Positions 45,421 through 54,308 of a stretch of 64,000 nucleotides of DNA are shown piece after piece. The translations under genes were made by a program, and so were the position numbers. Each line of letters opens with the position of its first letter. Positions within the stretch are counted from its first letter, which is position 1. The notes beneath the pieces are model-generated. The model saw only the letters and a program-made list of their open reading frames with translations. It searched no databases and was not told the origin of the DNA. Origin of the DNA: Gracilariopsis chorda (taxonomy: Eukaryota > Rhodophyta > Florideophyceae > Gracilariales > Gracilariaceae); the NCBI GenBank assembly GCA_003194525.1, contig NBIV01000038.1:124001-188000 (forward strand). Direction: 5' to 3'.

Positions 45421-46197
45421 TCTATCCCGCATTTGAATAAGCGTCATCTCGACCAAGGAAAACTTGACGCTTATTCTACCCCGAAGAGATATGTGGTTTA
45501 CATCTCCCAGAATTAAAATGTATCCTTTTCTGTCAGGATTTGTTGTGCGCACAATTTTCACTGTTTGTGAAACGTTGGTTCCAATCTTGAAAGTGCAGAA
45601 ATCTGCACGAAGAAACGAGGAGTGCGCATCAAGCGTTAACTTCCGTGGAGTGCCAGAGATGGCATTTTTGTTGAGAACTCGACAGGAAACCATCTCCTTA
45701 TTTCGAGTGGCTACGCAAAGAAATCCGAAGCAATGCTTTCGCCACTGCTCGTTTGAATTCGAAAGCGGTAGCGTCATGAATTATCTGCCTGATCTGTTTT
45801 TTGAGGACCACACACCATTTCTACGTAAACGTTTCTCTGTTGCTCCAATTTTCCTTTCTATTTGCATCACAGCTTTTGCAAGAAAAAATCGCATCAAAAT
45901 AGAAAGCCACTCATTTGTTAACAAATACAAGCAAATGCGATAACCGACAAGGAGAATACGTGATCTTCTGGTTCTACGTTCCGTATATGTCGCAGGTTGA
46001 GAGGCGAGGTTTGTGACGCTCAGTGTAGAATCGCGTACCATCTCTTGAGAACAAACGAATTCTCTCTATTGATCCCAACATGGCGTACTTTTCCTAATCA
46101 CAGTTCCAACGGGCGCTGGAGAACAAAACTCTCATCCTCATGCATCTTTGTTACTCCTTTCCTGGTCCTTGGCGTCTGTTTCACCATCCCGAAAGTG

Positions 46198-46204
46198 TTT
46201 AAAA
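46198..46204 (+). promoter_or_regulatory. TATA-like box of the secreted-protein gene
   Basis: TTTAAAA lies 103 bases before the ATG and is followed by a C/A-rich leader. The spacing is like the cyclin and cupin genes. Confidence 0.45.
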
Positions 46205-46306
46205 GGGCATCCACTCGCCAGAATCCCCACACAATCTCCACACCCGCATACTAATCCAAATTCTCAACGATTGCAACAACGACCCTTTCGAAACCTCTCC
46301 GGCACT

Positions 46307-46861
46307 ATGAATTTCAGCTTTTCTTTTCTTTTCGCTGCGATTCTGGCGTGCATCACAGCCCTTTGCTCGGCCAGTGTACCAAACCGCTCTTTCAGATCTC
46401 GTGGAACTACTCGCTTCATCTCTGTCTCGGGTATTAACACAGCATCCGAAGCGCCATCATCTTTCTCCATCTCCGATCTGTCGTTCAACGAGCCTGCACT
46501 TCGCTTCATTCAGCTAGCCAACTACCGAATCCAACTAGACCGACTAACGAGTCACTTCCCCGCCGAGACGTTGACAAACCTTAACAGTAGAGTTATGAGG
46601 TTTGATATCCGTCCTTCAGACCGACTGTTTATTCTGGAGCTGAGTATCAACCGTCGTCCGCGTACCGCACGACTCTTATTGGAAGGCAAACTTATTGCAA
46701 CGGGGACTGGGTCTGTTATCCCGCGATTGAACACGTGGGAGCGCATCGAACTTGTACGAATGACGCAGAGTGATGTCGGAGGTGGATTCTTTCCCATCCC
46801 GATCGCTCGAAGCGCTTCTGGACCAGTGGAAAGCGGCGAGATTATTCCGATTTCGGCTTAG
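46307..46861 (+). CDS. Small secreted protein of unknown function, 184 aa
   Basis: The frame is open upstream, but the ATG at 46307 begins a clear signal peptide (NFSFSFLFAAILACITALCS, residues 2-21) and lies behind a leader of usual length, so I choose it. The mature part is Arg/Ser-rich with alternating hydrophobic residues (DRLFILELSINRRPRTARLL, then LEGKLIATGTGSVI), suggesting a beta-sandwich, and it has no cysteine. I do not recognise the family. AATAAA follows 64 bases after the stop. It stands just outside the left arm of the cyclin inverted repeat. The protein is probably exported; extracellular matrix or defence roles would be guesses. Confidence 0.65.
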   Translation: MNFSFSFLFAAILACITALCSASVPNRSFRSRGTTRFISVSGINTASEAPSSFSISDLSFNEPALRFIQLANYRIQLDRLTSHFPAETLTNLNSRVMRFDIRPSDRLFILELSINRRPRTARLLLEGKLIATGTGSVIPRLNTWERIELVRMTQSDVGGGFFPIPIARSASGPVESGEIIPISA

Positions 46862-46924
46862 GTCCAAGGACAATGGGCTAATTCAATTTCTTGATGTAAT
46901 TGTTCACTACACACACTAGTGTAA

Positions 46925-46930
46925 AATAAA
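46925..46930 (+). terminator. Poly(A) signal of the secreted-protein gene
   Basis: AATAAA lies 64 bases after the stop at 46861. Confidence 0.5.
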
Positions 46931-47138
46931 GGGTTATCTGCCTTAACTTGGGTTTCTTTGACAGTAAAAGGCTCGTTTGTTTCAGATATTGGTGTTCCGT
47001 TCTATTATGTTGGTTATCGGCACCTTCGTGCCTTGGAACTGTGAAACTAGTCACTGCAAGCTCATGGATCAATCTATCTTTGAATTCGAATACTAGTCGG
47101 AGACATAATAAGTAGAATAGAAACTTGGAAACATTAGT

Positions 47139-48152
47139 TTATATTTGTGTGCACATCAAGGTCGATGTAGCAGAGAATTTTCTATGGATAGCTGTGAACC
47201 GGCCGTTTTTAGGGTACTTTGCCCCACAGACCAGCTCCTTGAGCTTCAAAGCACAGCTGTGTAGCTCACAAAGTTGCCATCCAGAGTGGAAGCTTAGGCT
47301 CTCGCACCAGCTGATGGGCACATTCAGATGGTTGACGGCGAGGTGAACGGCTGCAGCAGCCAGCTGGCTCGGACGGTAGTTGAGATGAAGCCCGTCAACC
47401 ATGGCTAGCTCTGCGATGAACTGAGCAGTAGATGAGATTTTGTGGGCCACTAGAGGAGTGATTCCCTTTGCGAAGAGCGTTTTCTCGATGCGAGCAAAAA
47501 AGGTTAAAGTGTAAGGGGTGGTGACTTGGAATTGCAATGCATTCAAAATGTGCGCTTCCATGGTGAAGACGTCGGCCATTGTAAAAGCTCCAGCTGATAA
47601 CACGCTCAAATCATTCGCATGCGGAGCATAAATTTCTTCATATTTGGCAGCAATGTACAGACACACACTACCGACCAGCTGCAACGTTTTCATAGTGGGC
47701 TGGTGTTTTTCGAGATAGCGATCGAGAATATGGATACACAGGTGGAAGGTTTTGTCGCACAGCTTGAGAGTGACGCATACATCAGCAAGCCAGTCGACAA
47801 GAATGGATCGCATCTTGGGGGTGACGGTTTGGTGGGTTTTGATGTAGTTGCTGCATGGCATGTGTGTTCTTTCTGCGAGCAGATTATTGGTGTGAATTAT
47901 TGCAGCAAAGTCACTTGCTTCTACGTGATTGGCCTTGTCGGCAGCGTCGATGTCAATGTAGTTTGGTTTTGTGATGGACTTCTGTACAACAGGGGTTTTG
48001 TGGACGCGAACTTTCTTGTTGGCGCTGAGAGGTTTGAAAGCGTGGTGTTGAGGAGCTGGCCTCTTCACGTGGTTGTTATTGGTGGGGTTGGAGAGCGGAC
48101 GGTTGGTGATGTCACCAAAGGGACGGCTTTTGTTAAAGAGGAGGGTGGACAT
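47139..48152 (-). CDS. B-type mitotic cyclin, copy 1, 337 aa
   Basis: Cyclins bind and activate cyclin-dependent kinase; B types drive entry into mitosis in the nucleus. The N-terminus has a destruction-box-like element, RPFGDITN (residues 10-17), one residue shorter than the usual RxALGDITN. The A/B-cyclin signature MRSILVDWL is at 114-122, followed by the rest of cyclin fold 1 (FHLCIHILDRYLEKH; GSVCLYIAAKYEEIYAP at 161-177) and fold 2 from about 211 (TPYTLTFFARIE). At 337 residues it is short for a B cyclin, but both folds are present. There is no intron. The ATG at 48152 fits a 5' leader of about 120 bases behind TATATAA. Copy 2 at 52961 differs at residue 154 only. Confidence 0.92.
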   Translation of the reverse strand: MSTLLFNKSRPFGDITNRPLSNPTNNNHVKRPAPQHHAFKPLSANKKVRVHKTPVVQKSITKPNYIDIDAADKANHVEASDFAAIIHTNNLLAERTHMPCSNYIKTHQTVTPKMRSILVDWLADVCVTLKLCDKTFHLCIHILDRYLEKHQPTMKTLQLVGSVCLYIAAKYEEIYAPHANDLSVLSAGAFTMADVFTMEAHILNALQFQVTTPYTLTFFARIEKTLFAKGITPLVAHKISSTAQFIAELAMVDGLHLNYRPSQLAAAAVHLAVNHLNVPISWCESLSFHSGWQLCELHSCALKLKELVCGAKYPKNGRFTAIHRKFSATSTLMCTQI

Positions 48153-48300
48153 TTTGGTTATTTTCGGAAGAATTTGATAGAAAAGGGAGGATGACTTTTT
48201 TTGTGGGATAAGAGGGTGTGAGTTGGGGGGTTGTGTTGTTTAGATGAGCGGCTGCTGGTGCAGAGTGAAGAAGTTGGAGATTGGATGAAGGGAAGAGCGA

Positions 48301-48307
48301 TTATATA
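48301..48307 (-). promoter_or_regulatory. TATA box of cyclin copy 1
   Basis: TATATAA on the minus strand, about 150 bases before the ATG, is followed by a C/T-rich start region. It is identical in copy 2. Confidence 0.7.
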
Positions 48308-49208
48308 GGAGCGACAAGATGCTGTAAAGAGCAACTCGGTAGAATAGAAGAGGTACAGAAAACGGAAACGCGTATGAAAACAGTTCTCTCCCTGAGAAGT
48401 TTCCTCTTTGGGAAACGTCGCCGCGGTCCAAAATGGGTTGTGGTGAATGCGAGTTTTATCAAAAGTAGTTTATTGCTTTGCTCATGGATGAAGCTAAACG
48501 GGAAAGACGTTGCGTATACCTCTCTACGATGCTTGTAGAATGTATCTAGTTTGAAATATAGTTTGGTCCCACAGGAAGAATGGAGTTCATGATGAAAACG
48601 AAAAGAGCAGGAGTCGGGAGCACGGAGCCCGAGAAGACAAGGGAGTGATGACATGGGCAGAGAGCCAAACTGGTGTGGCATGTACCACGTCAGCAGCAAC
48701 ATTTGAAAGGCAGCACGCCACTGGAAAGAGGGGAAACTGAAAACTGAAAAAGAGCTCGTTTTCTTTGAAAAAGAAGCACGGAAGCAACATGCACACGTGG
48801 ACAGATGGGGAGAAGAAATGGGGGCTTCGAGTGCGTAATTTAGAGTGCGATTGCAGTGTTACGCGTACAACAATGTTGCGGCATTTCGCGGTTGATAGAA
48901 AACTCGCAAGAGGTGCAGTATAAAGCTGCACTTGCTGCGCGGCGAAATGACGTACTTGCGGCGAGGACGTCGGCAGCGAGTCGTTGTTTTGCCTGATTTG
49001 CTTGGCTTGATGCGGAGGAGTATGAAGGCATCTTTGTCGGGTATGGAAGGGTGCAAAAGGGGGTCTGGAAAGAGAGCTAGCTAGAAGCGGTTATGTTTGT
49101 TTATTGTGAGAAAGCTTTGCAGACAATGGGTAGCTGCACACAATAATACTGCAGTATGAAAGCCCTCAGTCCCGAATCAAAACAAGAGCACCAAAGTCAG
49201 AGAAGAAC

Positions 49209-49721
49209 TTAAAGATTGACCGGTACCAATCCCGGATCGGCGGTGTTGAAAACAGAAAGGAAAAGACAATCCGTCTTGCTGATACAAGTGGTGGCGTGGG
49301 GCAAACCCTGCGGGAAGACGGTGGAGTCTCCGGGGCGCAGAATGTTGGTCACGTTTCTGGGATTCAGTCCCTCGAACAGAAAAGACACCCTGAACACTCC
49401 GGCAAGCGCGTTGAGAGTTTCAGTTCCGCGCGGGTGATAGTGCGGAAGGAAGGGCTGACCGGCGCGAACGAGAACGCGCGCAACCTGAGACTGTACATCC
49501 TGTCCGCCCAACGCGGGGAAATCGGCCACATTGGCGATCTGAACGACGAATTTTTCATTCTTGATGATCTGGCCCTTGCTGGGATTGATGCGGAAATCAG
49601 AGTCTTGGAGACCGGATCGAATGGCCGCGGCGGTTTGGAGACCGAAACTGGGGATGGAGGCGGCGGCTTGGTTGACGAAAGCGGCGAGTGTTAAAGCGGC
49701 TAATGCGATGATACACTTCAT
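49209..49721 (-). CDS. Germin-like secreted cupin, copy 1, 170 aa
   Basis: The frame opens far upstream, but the ATG at 49721 begins a signal peptide (IIALAALTLAAFVNQAAA, residues 4-21), so I choose it. The single cupin domain carries the germin box: G88, H94, H96, E101 and G108 in exact G(x5)HxH(x4)E(x6)G spacing (GQPFLPHYHPRGTE). The second box is G131, P137, G139 and H142. These three His and one Glu bind a metal, usually Mn, in germins. The usual Asn after the last His is Cys146, which may pair with Cys152. N123 is in an N-glycosylation motif. Germins are extracellular superoxide dismutases or oxalate oxidases; which one applies here is unknown. It lies 1.06 kb from cyclin copy 1, same strand. 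Confidence 0.9.
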   Translation of the reverse strand: MKCIIALAALTLAAFVNQAAASIPSFGLQTAAAIRSGLQDSDFRINPSKGQIIKNEKFVVQIANVADFPALGGQDVQSQVARVLVRAGQPFLPHYHPRGTETLNALAGVFRVSFLFEGLNPRNVTNILRPGDSTVFPQGLPHATTCISKTDCLFLSVFNTADPGLVPVNL

Positions 49722-49867
49722 TTTGTTCAGAGGGTTGGGGCTTCTTGATATGAGAACGGGTTGTGACAAATGGGTGCAATGGGCTGGAGGGTGGAAAAGG
49801 ATGTTGAGAGCTGTTGACGATGAGATGGGGTGGAAGTTCGGACAGTGACGACCGGATTGCAGCTCTG

Positions 49868-49874
49868 TTTTATA
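49868..49874 (-). promoter_or_regulatory. TATA box of cupin copy 1
   Basis: TATAAAA on the minus strand, about 150 bases before the ATG. Confidence 0.7.
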
Positions 49875-49879
49875 TCTCG

Positions 49880-51280
49880 TTTCGAACTGACCGATCGAGT
49901 CGGGACTGCGAATAGTCGTAGGCAAGGAGCTCGAGGACTAGGAATAAGTTTAGGGTTCCTGCGGTGTAAACTTGAACAAATTGGTGGGAGTTGGGGTAAA
50001 GGCTTCCGTCTCCCTCCATGTTGCACCACGAGTACGAAACGCAAAGTGGCGAGAGGGTTAGTGCCCCTGGTAGGCGGCGATGATCGTCCTCGCGTTGCAA
50101 TGTGCGATGTGAATGGAGATGAAGAGATAGAGATATGCGCCGTGGAGGACGACTGCGCTTGTAAAGGTTAAGTCAAAATGGTGGTCCTTTTTATTTTGGC
50201 TGCAGCGAGGACGAACCGCTTGAGGGTTTTCGGAGTTTTCCTACACATCTCCGCTTTGCCGGAACATAAGTTATGTAATGCCGCTCCCATGTTCTTTTCA
50301 GAAACTGATGTTGTTCAGAATACACCGGCGTCGAGTATGGCATGGGAGTTTCAACTTTGTTACATTGAAACAACAACTGCTGCTGCCAAGTCGAAGTAGC
50401 TCGTTTGGTTGGGAGCGTCATGCAGCGAATCGCCGAAGAATACAGAACGGTTGCTGTCGTGGAATGACTGAATTCATTCGCTGTTGAGGTGCCGCCAGGC
50501 GTTGATTCGCAATTCACAGGTCGGGCGCAAAGGGCGGGGATGAGTCGCTTTTTCTTGCAAGAGACACGTACGCTTTCTGCTGCACGCGAGCCGTCTTAAC
50601 GTTCGAGGCACATTCCCAGCACACAGATGTGAGAACGACTTGTTGCGTCTCTTTTGGTTGCTGCTATCTCATGAAGAGGTCTTGCGAGGTTGGCGGTTGC
50701 GCCTTTCCTTTTGGAAGAATGAGACGTGCAAGTTGCAGCTTCTCGATCGCGTGCGACGCACGGCGGGAAGATGGTAGATAGACGAAAATGTACAAGGACT
50801 TCGGCCAACAAAGCACAACGCCGTCGGCTTCCACGCCGGCCAGCACTACCACGCGTCAGCCGAGCACAACGCCGCGGCCCGCAACTCAACGGCTGTTACC
50901 GCTGGCACCGTCGAAACGCAACACCGCTTCGAGGATCAGCACGCAGCGCGCGTCGTCCTCGCTGCAGCCCGGATAAAAGGCGCCACTGCCGCACGCCCTC
51001 TGACACCCATCGCCCACGGCGCATTTCCCTTTTCTTTTCACCTGCCCGTTCGCACACCGCTGCGCGCCCGTCATCGCCACCCACCCGTCCCCCCGCGCAG
51101 CGCCATGCGTCCCTCTTTTTCTATCCGCATCGAAACTCGCTCTTGTCCGCAACGCCGTCCAATTGTCCTTCTTTGTTTACACCGTAGGAACCCTCCCTGC
51201 TCATTCCCACAAACCTTTATTCGCAATCCTCACAACGATATTCCCGTGCCACCGCCCCCTCCTGATACGTACTTTCGAAA
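49880..51280. other. Centre of the inverted duplication (divergent cupin promoters)
   Basis: Both cupins are transcribed outward from here. The sequence becomes C-rich on the right (50.9-51.3 kb) and holds one copy of a dispersed repeat (50568-50765). Open frames in it are arginine- or proline-rich reading artefacts. No gene is seen. Confidence 0.5.
50568..50765 (+). repeat. Dispersed repeat, copy 2 (other copy 30035-30250)
   Basis: It shares CGTACGCTTTCTG, TGCGTCTCTTTTGG with TGCTGCTAT, and GCAGCTT-TCGATCGC in order with 30 kb. It lies near the axis of the inverted duplication. Confidence 0.55.
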
Positions 51281-51283
51281 CGA

Positions 51284-51290
51284 TATAAAA
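51284..51290 (+). promoter_or_regulatory. TATA box of cupin copy 2
   Basis: TATAAAA, about 155 bases before the ATG, is followed by a C/T-rich leader. Confidence 0.7.
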
Positions 51291-51441
51291 CCGCACTGCT
51301 ACCATTCCAGTGCCGCCCATACCACTGCCTCCATCCTTCTCCCATCAGCTCTCAGTCGCTTCCAACAGCTCCCAGCAGCCCTTCCCACCCCCTAACCCTT
51401 TCCATCCCACTATCCCAACCAACCGCAACCCTCTCAACAAA

Positions 51442-51954
51442 ATGAAGTCCATCATCGCCTTAACAGCTCTAACTCTGGCCGTCTTCGTCAACCAAGCCGC
51501 CGCCTCCATCCCCAGTTTCGGTCTGCAATCCGCCGCCGGCATTCGATCCGGTCTCCAAGACTCTGATTTCCGCATCAATCCCAGCAAGGGCCAGATCATC
51601 AACACGCCCGGCTTCACCGTTCAGATCGCCAATGTGGCCGATTTCCCCGCGTTGGGCGGACAGGATGTGCAGTCTCAGATTGTGCGCGTTCTCGTTCGCG
51701 CCGGACAGCCCTTCATCCCGCATTACCACCCGCGCGGAACTGAAACGCTCAACGCGCTTGCCGGAGTGTTCAGGGTGTCCTTCTTGTCCGAGGGACTGAG
51801 TCCCAGAAACGTGACTAACATTCTGCACCCCGGAGATTCCACCGTCTTCCCGCAGGGTCTGCCCCACGAAACTGTGTGCATCAGCAAGATGGATTGTCTT
51901 TTCCTCTCTGTCTTCAACTCCGCCGATCCTGGACTGGTGCCAGTTACTCTCTGA
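51442..51954 (+). CDS. Germin-like secreted cupin, copy 2, 170 aa
   Basis: It has the same length and plan as copy 1: signal peptide (IIALTALTLAVFVNQAAA, 4-21), germin box with H94, H96, E101, second box with H142, Cys at 146 and 152, and the NVT glycosylation site at 123. By eye about 22 of 170 residues differ from copy 1, clustered at 54-59 and 141-161, with all metal ligands kept. Such divergence with ligands conserved implies both copies are under selection. The start is chosen by the signal peptide and the 155-base distance to TATAAAA. Cyclin copy 2 follows 1.0 kb downstream on the same strand, mirroring the left half. Confidence 0.9.
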   Translation: MKSIIALTALTLAVFVNQAAASIPSFGLQSAAGIRSGLQDSDFRINPSKGQIINTPGFTVQIANVADFPALGGQDVQSQIVRVLVRAGQPFIPHYHPRGTETLNALAGVFRVSFLSEGLSPRNVTNILHPGDSTVFPQGLPHETVCISKMDCLFLSVFNSADPGLVPVTL

Positions 51955-52285
51955 GTTGGTCCCTGCTTCTGCAGTTGCCTCCGTTCGGCACTGAGAGCGT
52001 TCACGTCGTGGCGTCATTGTGTATAGCGACTCACTGCTTGTAAAGCTTTCCGACGATAAACATAACCACTTAAAGCTCTCTTTCCAGACTTCCCTTCTCA
52101 CCCTTCCACACCCGCCAAAGCTAAATCTGTGCTCTTCCGCCCCCCAGCGGCAGCAAAACATTGCGACAACTCATTGCCGGCAAGTACATCATTTCTCTGC
52201 GCAGCGAGCGCCCGCTGTCTTACAGTACTACACGCGCACGTTCGGGCACTGTCAATTCTTCTTCTTACATGTCCACGCCGTGGTA

Positions 52286-52362
52286 CAAGACGAGAGGACA
52301 CGAATGAACTTGGGACCCGTGGACTCCACGGGTCCCAAGTTCATTCGTGTCCTCTCGTCTTG
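52286..52362. repeat. Perfect 77-bp palindrome (38-bp arms, 1-base spacer)
   Basis: The left arm 52286-52323 (CAAGACGAGAGGACACGAAT...) is the exact complement of 52325-52362. With one mismatch the arms extend four more bases (TGGT / ACCA). It lies between cupin 2 and the start of the right cyclin arm, in the diverged part of the duplication. The left half of the duplication lacks it. Confidence 0.95.
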
Positions 52363-52805
52363 GACCAAGGCGCTCTCTGTTCTGCTCTGGCGCTCTGCCA
52401 GTCAACTGCTGCGGCTGACGTGGCACATACAGTACCACACGAGTCCGGCTCTCTGCCCATGTCATCACTCCCTTGTCTTCTCGGGCTCCGTGCTCCCGAC
52501 TCCTGCTCTTTTCGTTTTCATCATGAACTCCATTCTTCCTGTGGGACCAAACTATATTTCAAACTAGATACATTCTACAAGCATCGTAGAGAGGTATACG
52601 CAACGTCTTTCCCGTTTAGCTTCATCCATGAGCAAAGCAATAAACTACTTTTGATAAAACTCGCATTCACCACAACCCATTTTGGACCGCGGCGACGTTT
52701 CCCAAAGAGGAAACTTCTCAGGGAGAGAACTGTTTTCATACGCGTTTCCGTTTTCTGTACCTCTTCTATTCTACCGAGTTGCTCTTTACAGCATCTTGTC
52801 GCTCC

Positions 52806-52812
52806 TATATAA
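52806..52812 (+). promoter_or_regulatory. TATA box of cyclin copy 2
   Basis: TATATAA, about 150 bases before the ATG, matches copy 1. Confidence 0.7.
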
Positions 52813-52960
52813 TCGCTCTTCCCTTCATCCAATCTCCAACTTCTTCACTCTGCACCAGCAGCCGCTCATCTAAACAACACAACCCCCCAACTCACACCCT
52901 CTTATCCCACAAAAAAAGTCATCCTCCCTTTTCTATCAAATTCTTCCGAAAATAACCAAA

Positions 52961-53974
52961 ATGTCCACCCTCCTCTTTAACAAAAGCCGTCCCTTTGGTG
53001 ACATCACCAACCGTCCGCTCTCCAACCCCACCAATAACAACCACGTGAAGAGGCCAGCTCCTCAACACCACGCTTTCAAACCTCTCAGCGCCAACAAGAA
53101 AGTTCGCGTCCACAAAACCCCTGTTGTACAGAAGTCCATCACAAAACCAAACTACATTGACATCGACGCTGCCGACAAGGCCAATCACGTAGAAGCAAGT
53201 GACTTTGCTGCAATAATTCACACCAATAATCTGCTCGCAGAAAGAACACACATGCCATGCAGCAACTACATCAAAACCCACCAAACCGTCACCCCCAAGA
53301 TGCGATCCATTCTTGTCGACTGGCTTGCTGATGTATGCGTCACTCTCAAGCTGTGCGACAAAACCTTCCACCTGTGTATCCATATTCTCGATCGCTATCT
53401 CGAAAAACACCAGCCCACTGTGAAAACGTTGCAGCTGGTCGGTAGTGTGTGTCTGTACATTGCTGCCAAATATGAAGAAATTTATGCTCCGCATGCGAAT
53501 GATTTGAGCGTGTTATCAGCTGGAGCTTTTACAATGGCCGACGTCTTCACCATGGAAGCGCACATTTTGAATGCATTGCAATTCCAAGTCACTACCCCTT
53601 ACACTTTAACCTTTTTTGCTCGCATCGAGAAAACGCTCTTCGCAAAGGGAATCACTCCTCTAGTGGCCCACAAAATCTCATCTACTGCTCAGTTCATCGC
53701 AGAGCTAGCCATGGTTGACGGGCTTCATCTCAACTACCGTCCGAGCCAGCTGGCTGCTGCAGCCGTTCACCTCGCCGTCAACCATCTGAATGTGCCCATC
53801 AGCTGGTGCGAGAGCCTAAGCTTCCACTCTGGATGGCAACTTTGTGAGCTACACAGCTGTGCTTTGAAGCTCAAGGAGCTGGTCTGTGGGGCAAAGTACC
53901 CTAAAAACGGCCGGTTCACAGCTATCCATAGAAAATTCTCTGCTACATCGACCTTGATGTGCACACAAATATAA
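52961..53974 (+). CDS. B-type mitotic cyclin, copy 2, 337 aa
   Basis: It is identical to copy 1 except Val for Met at residue 154, in the loop between helices of cyclin fold 1. It has the same RPFGDITN element, MRSILVDWL signature, two cyclin folds and intronless frame. The promoter and leader are also the same, so both copies should be expressed alike and raise cyclin dose. The 3' flank stays similar to about 54175. Either the arm is a recent duplication or gene conversion keeps it uniform. Confidence 0.92.
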   Translation: MSTLLFNKSRPFGDITNRPLSNPTNNNHVKRPAPQHHAFKPLSANKKVRVHKTPVVQKSITKPNYIDIDAADKANHVEASDFAAIIHTNNLLAERTHMPCSNYIKTHQTVTPKMRSILVDWLADVCVTLKLCDKTFHLCIHILDRYLEKHQPTVKTLQLVGSVCLYIAAKYEEIYAPHANDLSVLSAGAFTMADVFTMEAHILNALQFQVTTPYTLTFFARIEKTLFAKGITPLVAHKISSTAQFIAELAMVDGLHLNYRPSQLAAAAVHLAVNHLNVPISWCESLSFHSGWQLCELHSCALKLKELVCGAKYPKNGRFTAIHRKFSATSTLMCTQI

Positions 53975-54308
53975 ACTAATGTTTCCAAGTTTCTATTCTA
54001 CTTATTATGTCTCCGACTAGTATTCGAATTCAAAGATAGATTGATCCATGAGCTTGCAGTGACTAGTTTCACAGTTCCAAGGCACGAAGGTGCCGATAAC
54101 CAACATAATAGAACGGATCGCCAATATCTAAAACAAACGAGTATTTTACTGTCAAAGAAACCCAAGTTCAGGCAGGTAGGGGGTTAGGTCAGAATGGGTC
54201 AGTTTGAGGCAAAAACTGTGCCTGATATAGCTTGAAATCTGACGGTAAATTTGCGTATTGTCTCACAGACGATGCTAGCACATGCAGCAAATGGGTTTAT
54301 TGCATATC

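Larger units (their letters stand above)
44261..46197. other. Intergenic stretch with short repeats and two weak ORFs
   Basis: It holds a perfect hairpin (44467-44490), a 63-bp-spaced direct repeat (44512-44629), a diverged tandem repeat of about 324 bp (about 44880-45095 and 45205-45420) and minus-strand frames 44657-45139 and 45319-45777. The two frames share a peptide (KLVFNTTVV in one, VFNTTIV after the other) because of the tandem repeat. No domain was recognised, and I do not call them genes. Confidence 0.4.
46938..48695 (-). repeat. Left arm of the near-identical inverted repeat (cyclin arm)
   Basis: It matches 52408-54175 as reverse complement from CTGCCT near 46938 to the CAGCAGCAAC region near 48695. 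In the cyclin frame only one amino-acid difference is seen over 337, and a shadow frame in the promoter region is identical for 85 codons. Near both ends mismatches increase. Confidence 0.93.
52408..54175 (+). repeat. Right arm of the near-identical inverted repeat (cyclin arm)
   Basis: It is the reverse complement of 46938-48695. Similarity drops sharply before 52408, although scattered homology with the left side continues towards the cupins (CAAAACA and GCAAGTAC-TCATTTC parts near 52150-52195 and 48940-48990). Confidence 0.93.

Noticed and set aside
45464-45943. 160-codon plus-strand frame opposite 45319-45777
   Set aside because: Overlapping frames on both strands, no domain, no promoter; not called.
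48913-48931. TATAAAG inside a GTGCAG/CTGCAC hairpin as a possible promoter
   Set aside because: No plus-strand gene follows within 1 kb, and the cyclin and cupin already have their own TATA boxes.
50726-51187. 154-codon arginine/proline-rich frame in the cupin spacer
   Set aside because: Composition follows the C-rich DNA; no start context, domain or partner frame on the other side.
52129-52812. 227-codon plus-strand frame before cyclin copy 2 (and its partner at 48301-48702)
   Set aside because: It covers the cyclin promoter and the palindrome, has no domain, and is open only by chance; similarity between the two copies is explained by the inverted repeat.
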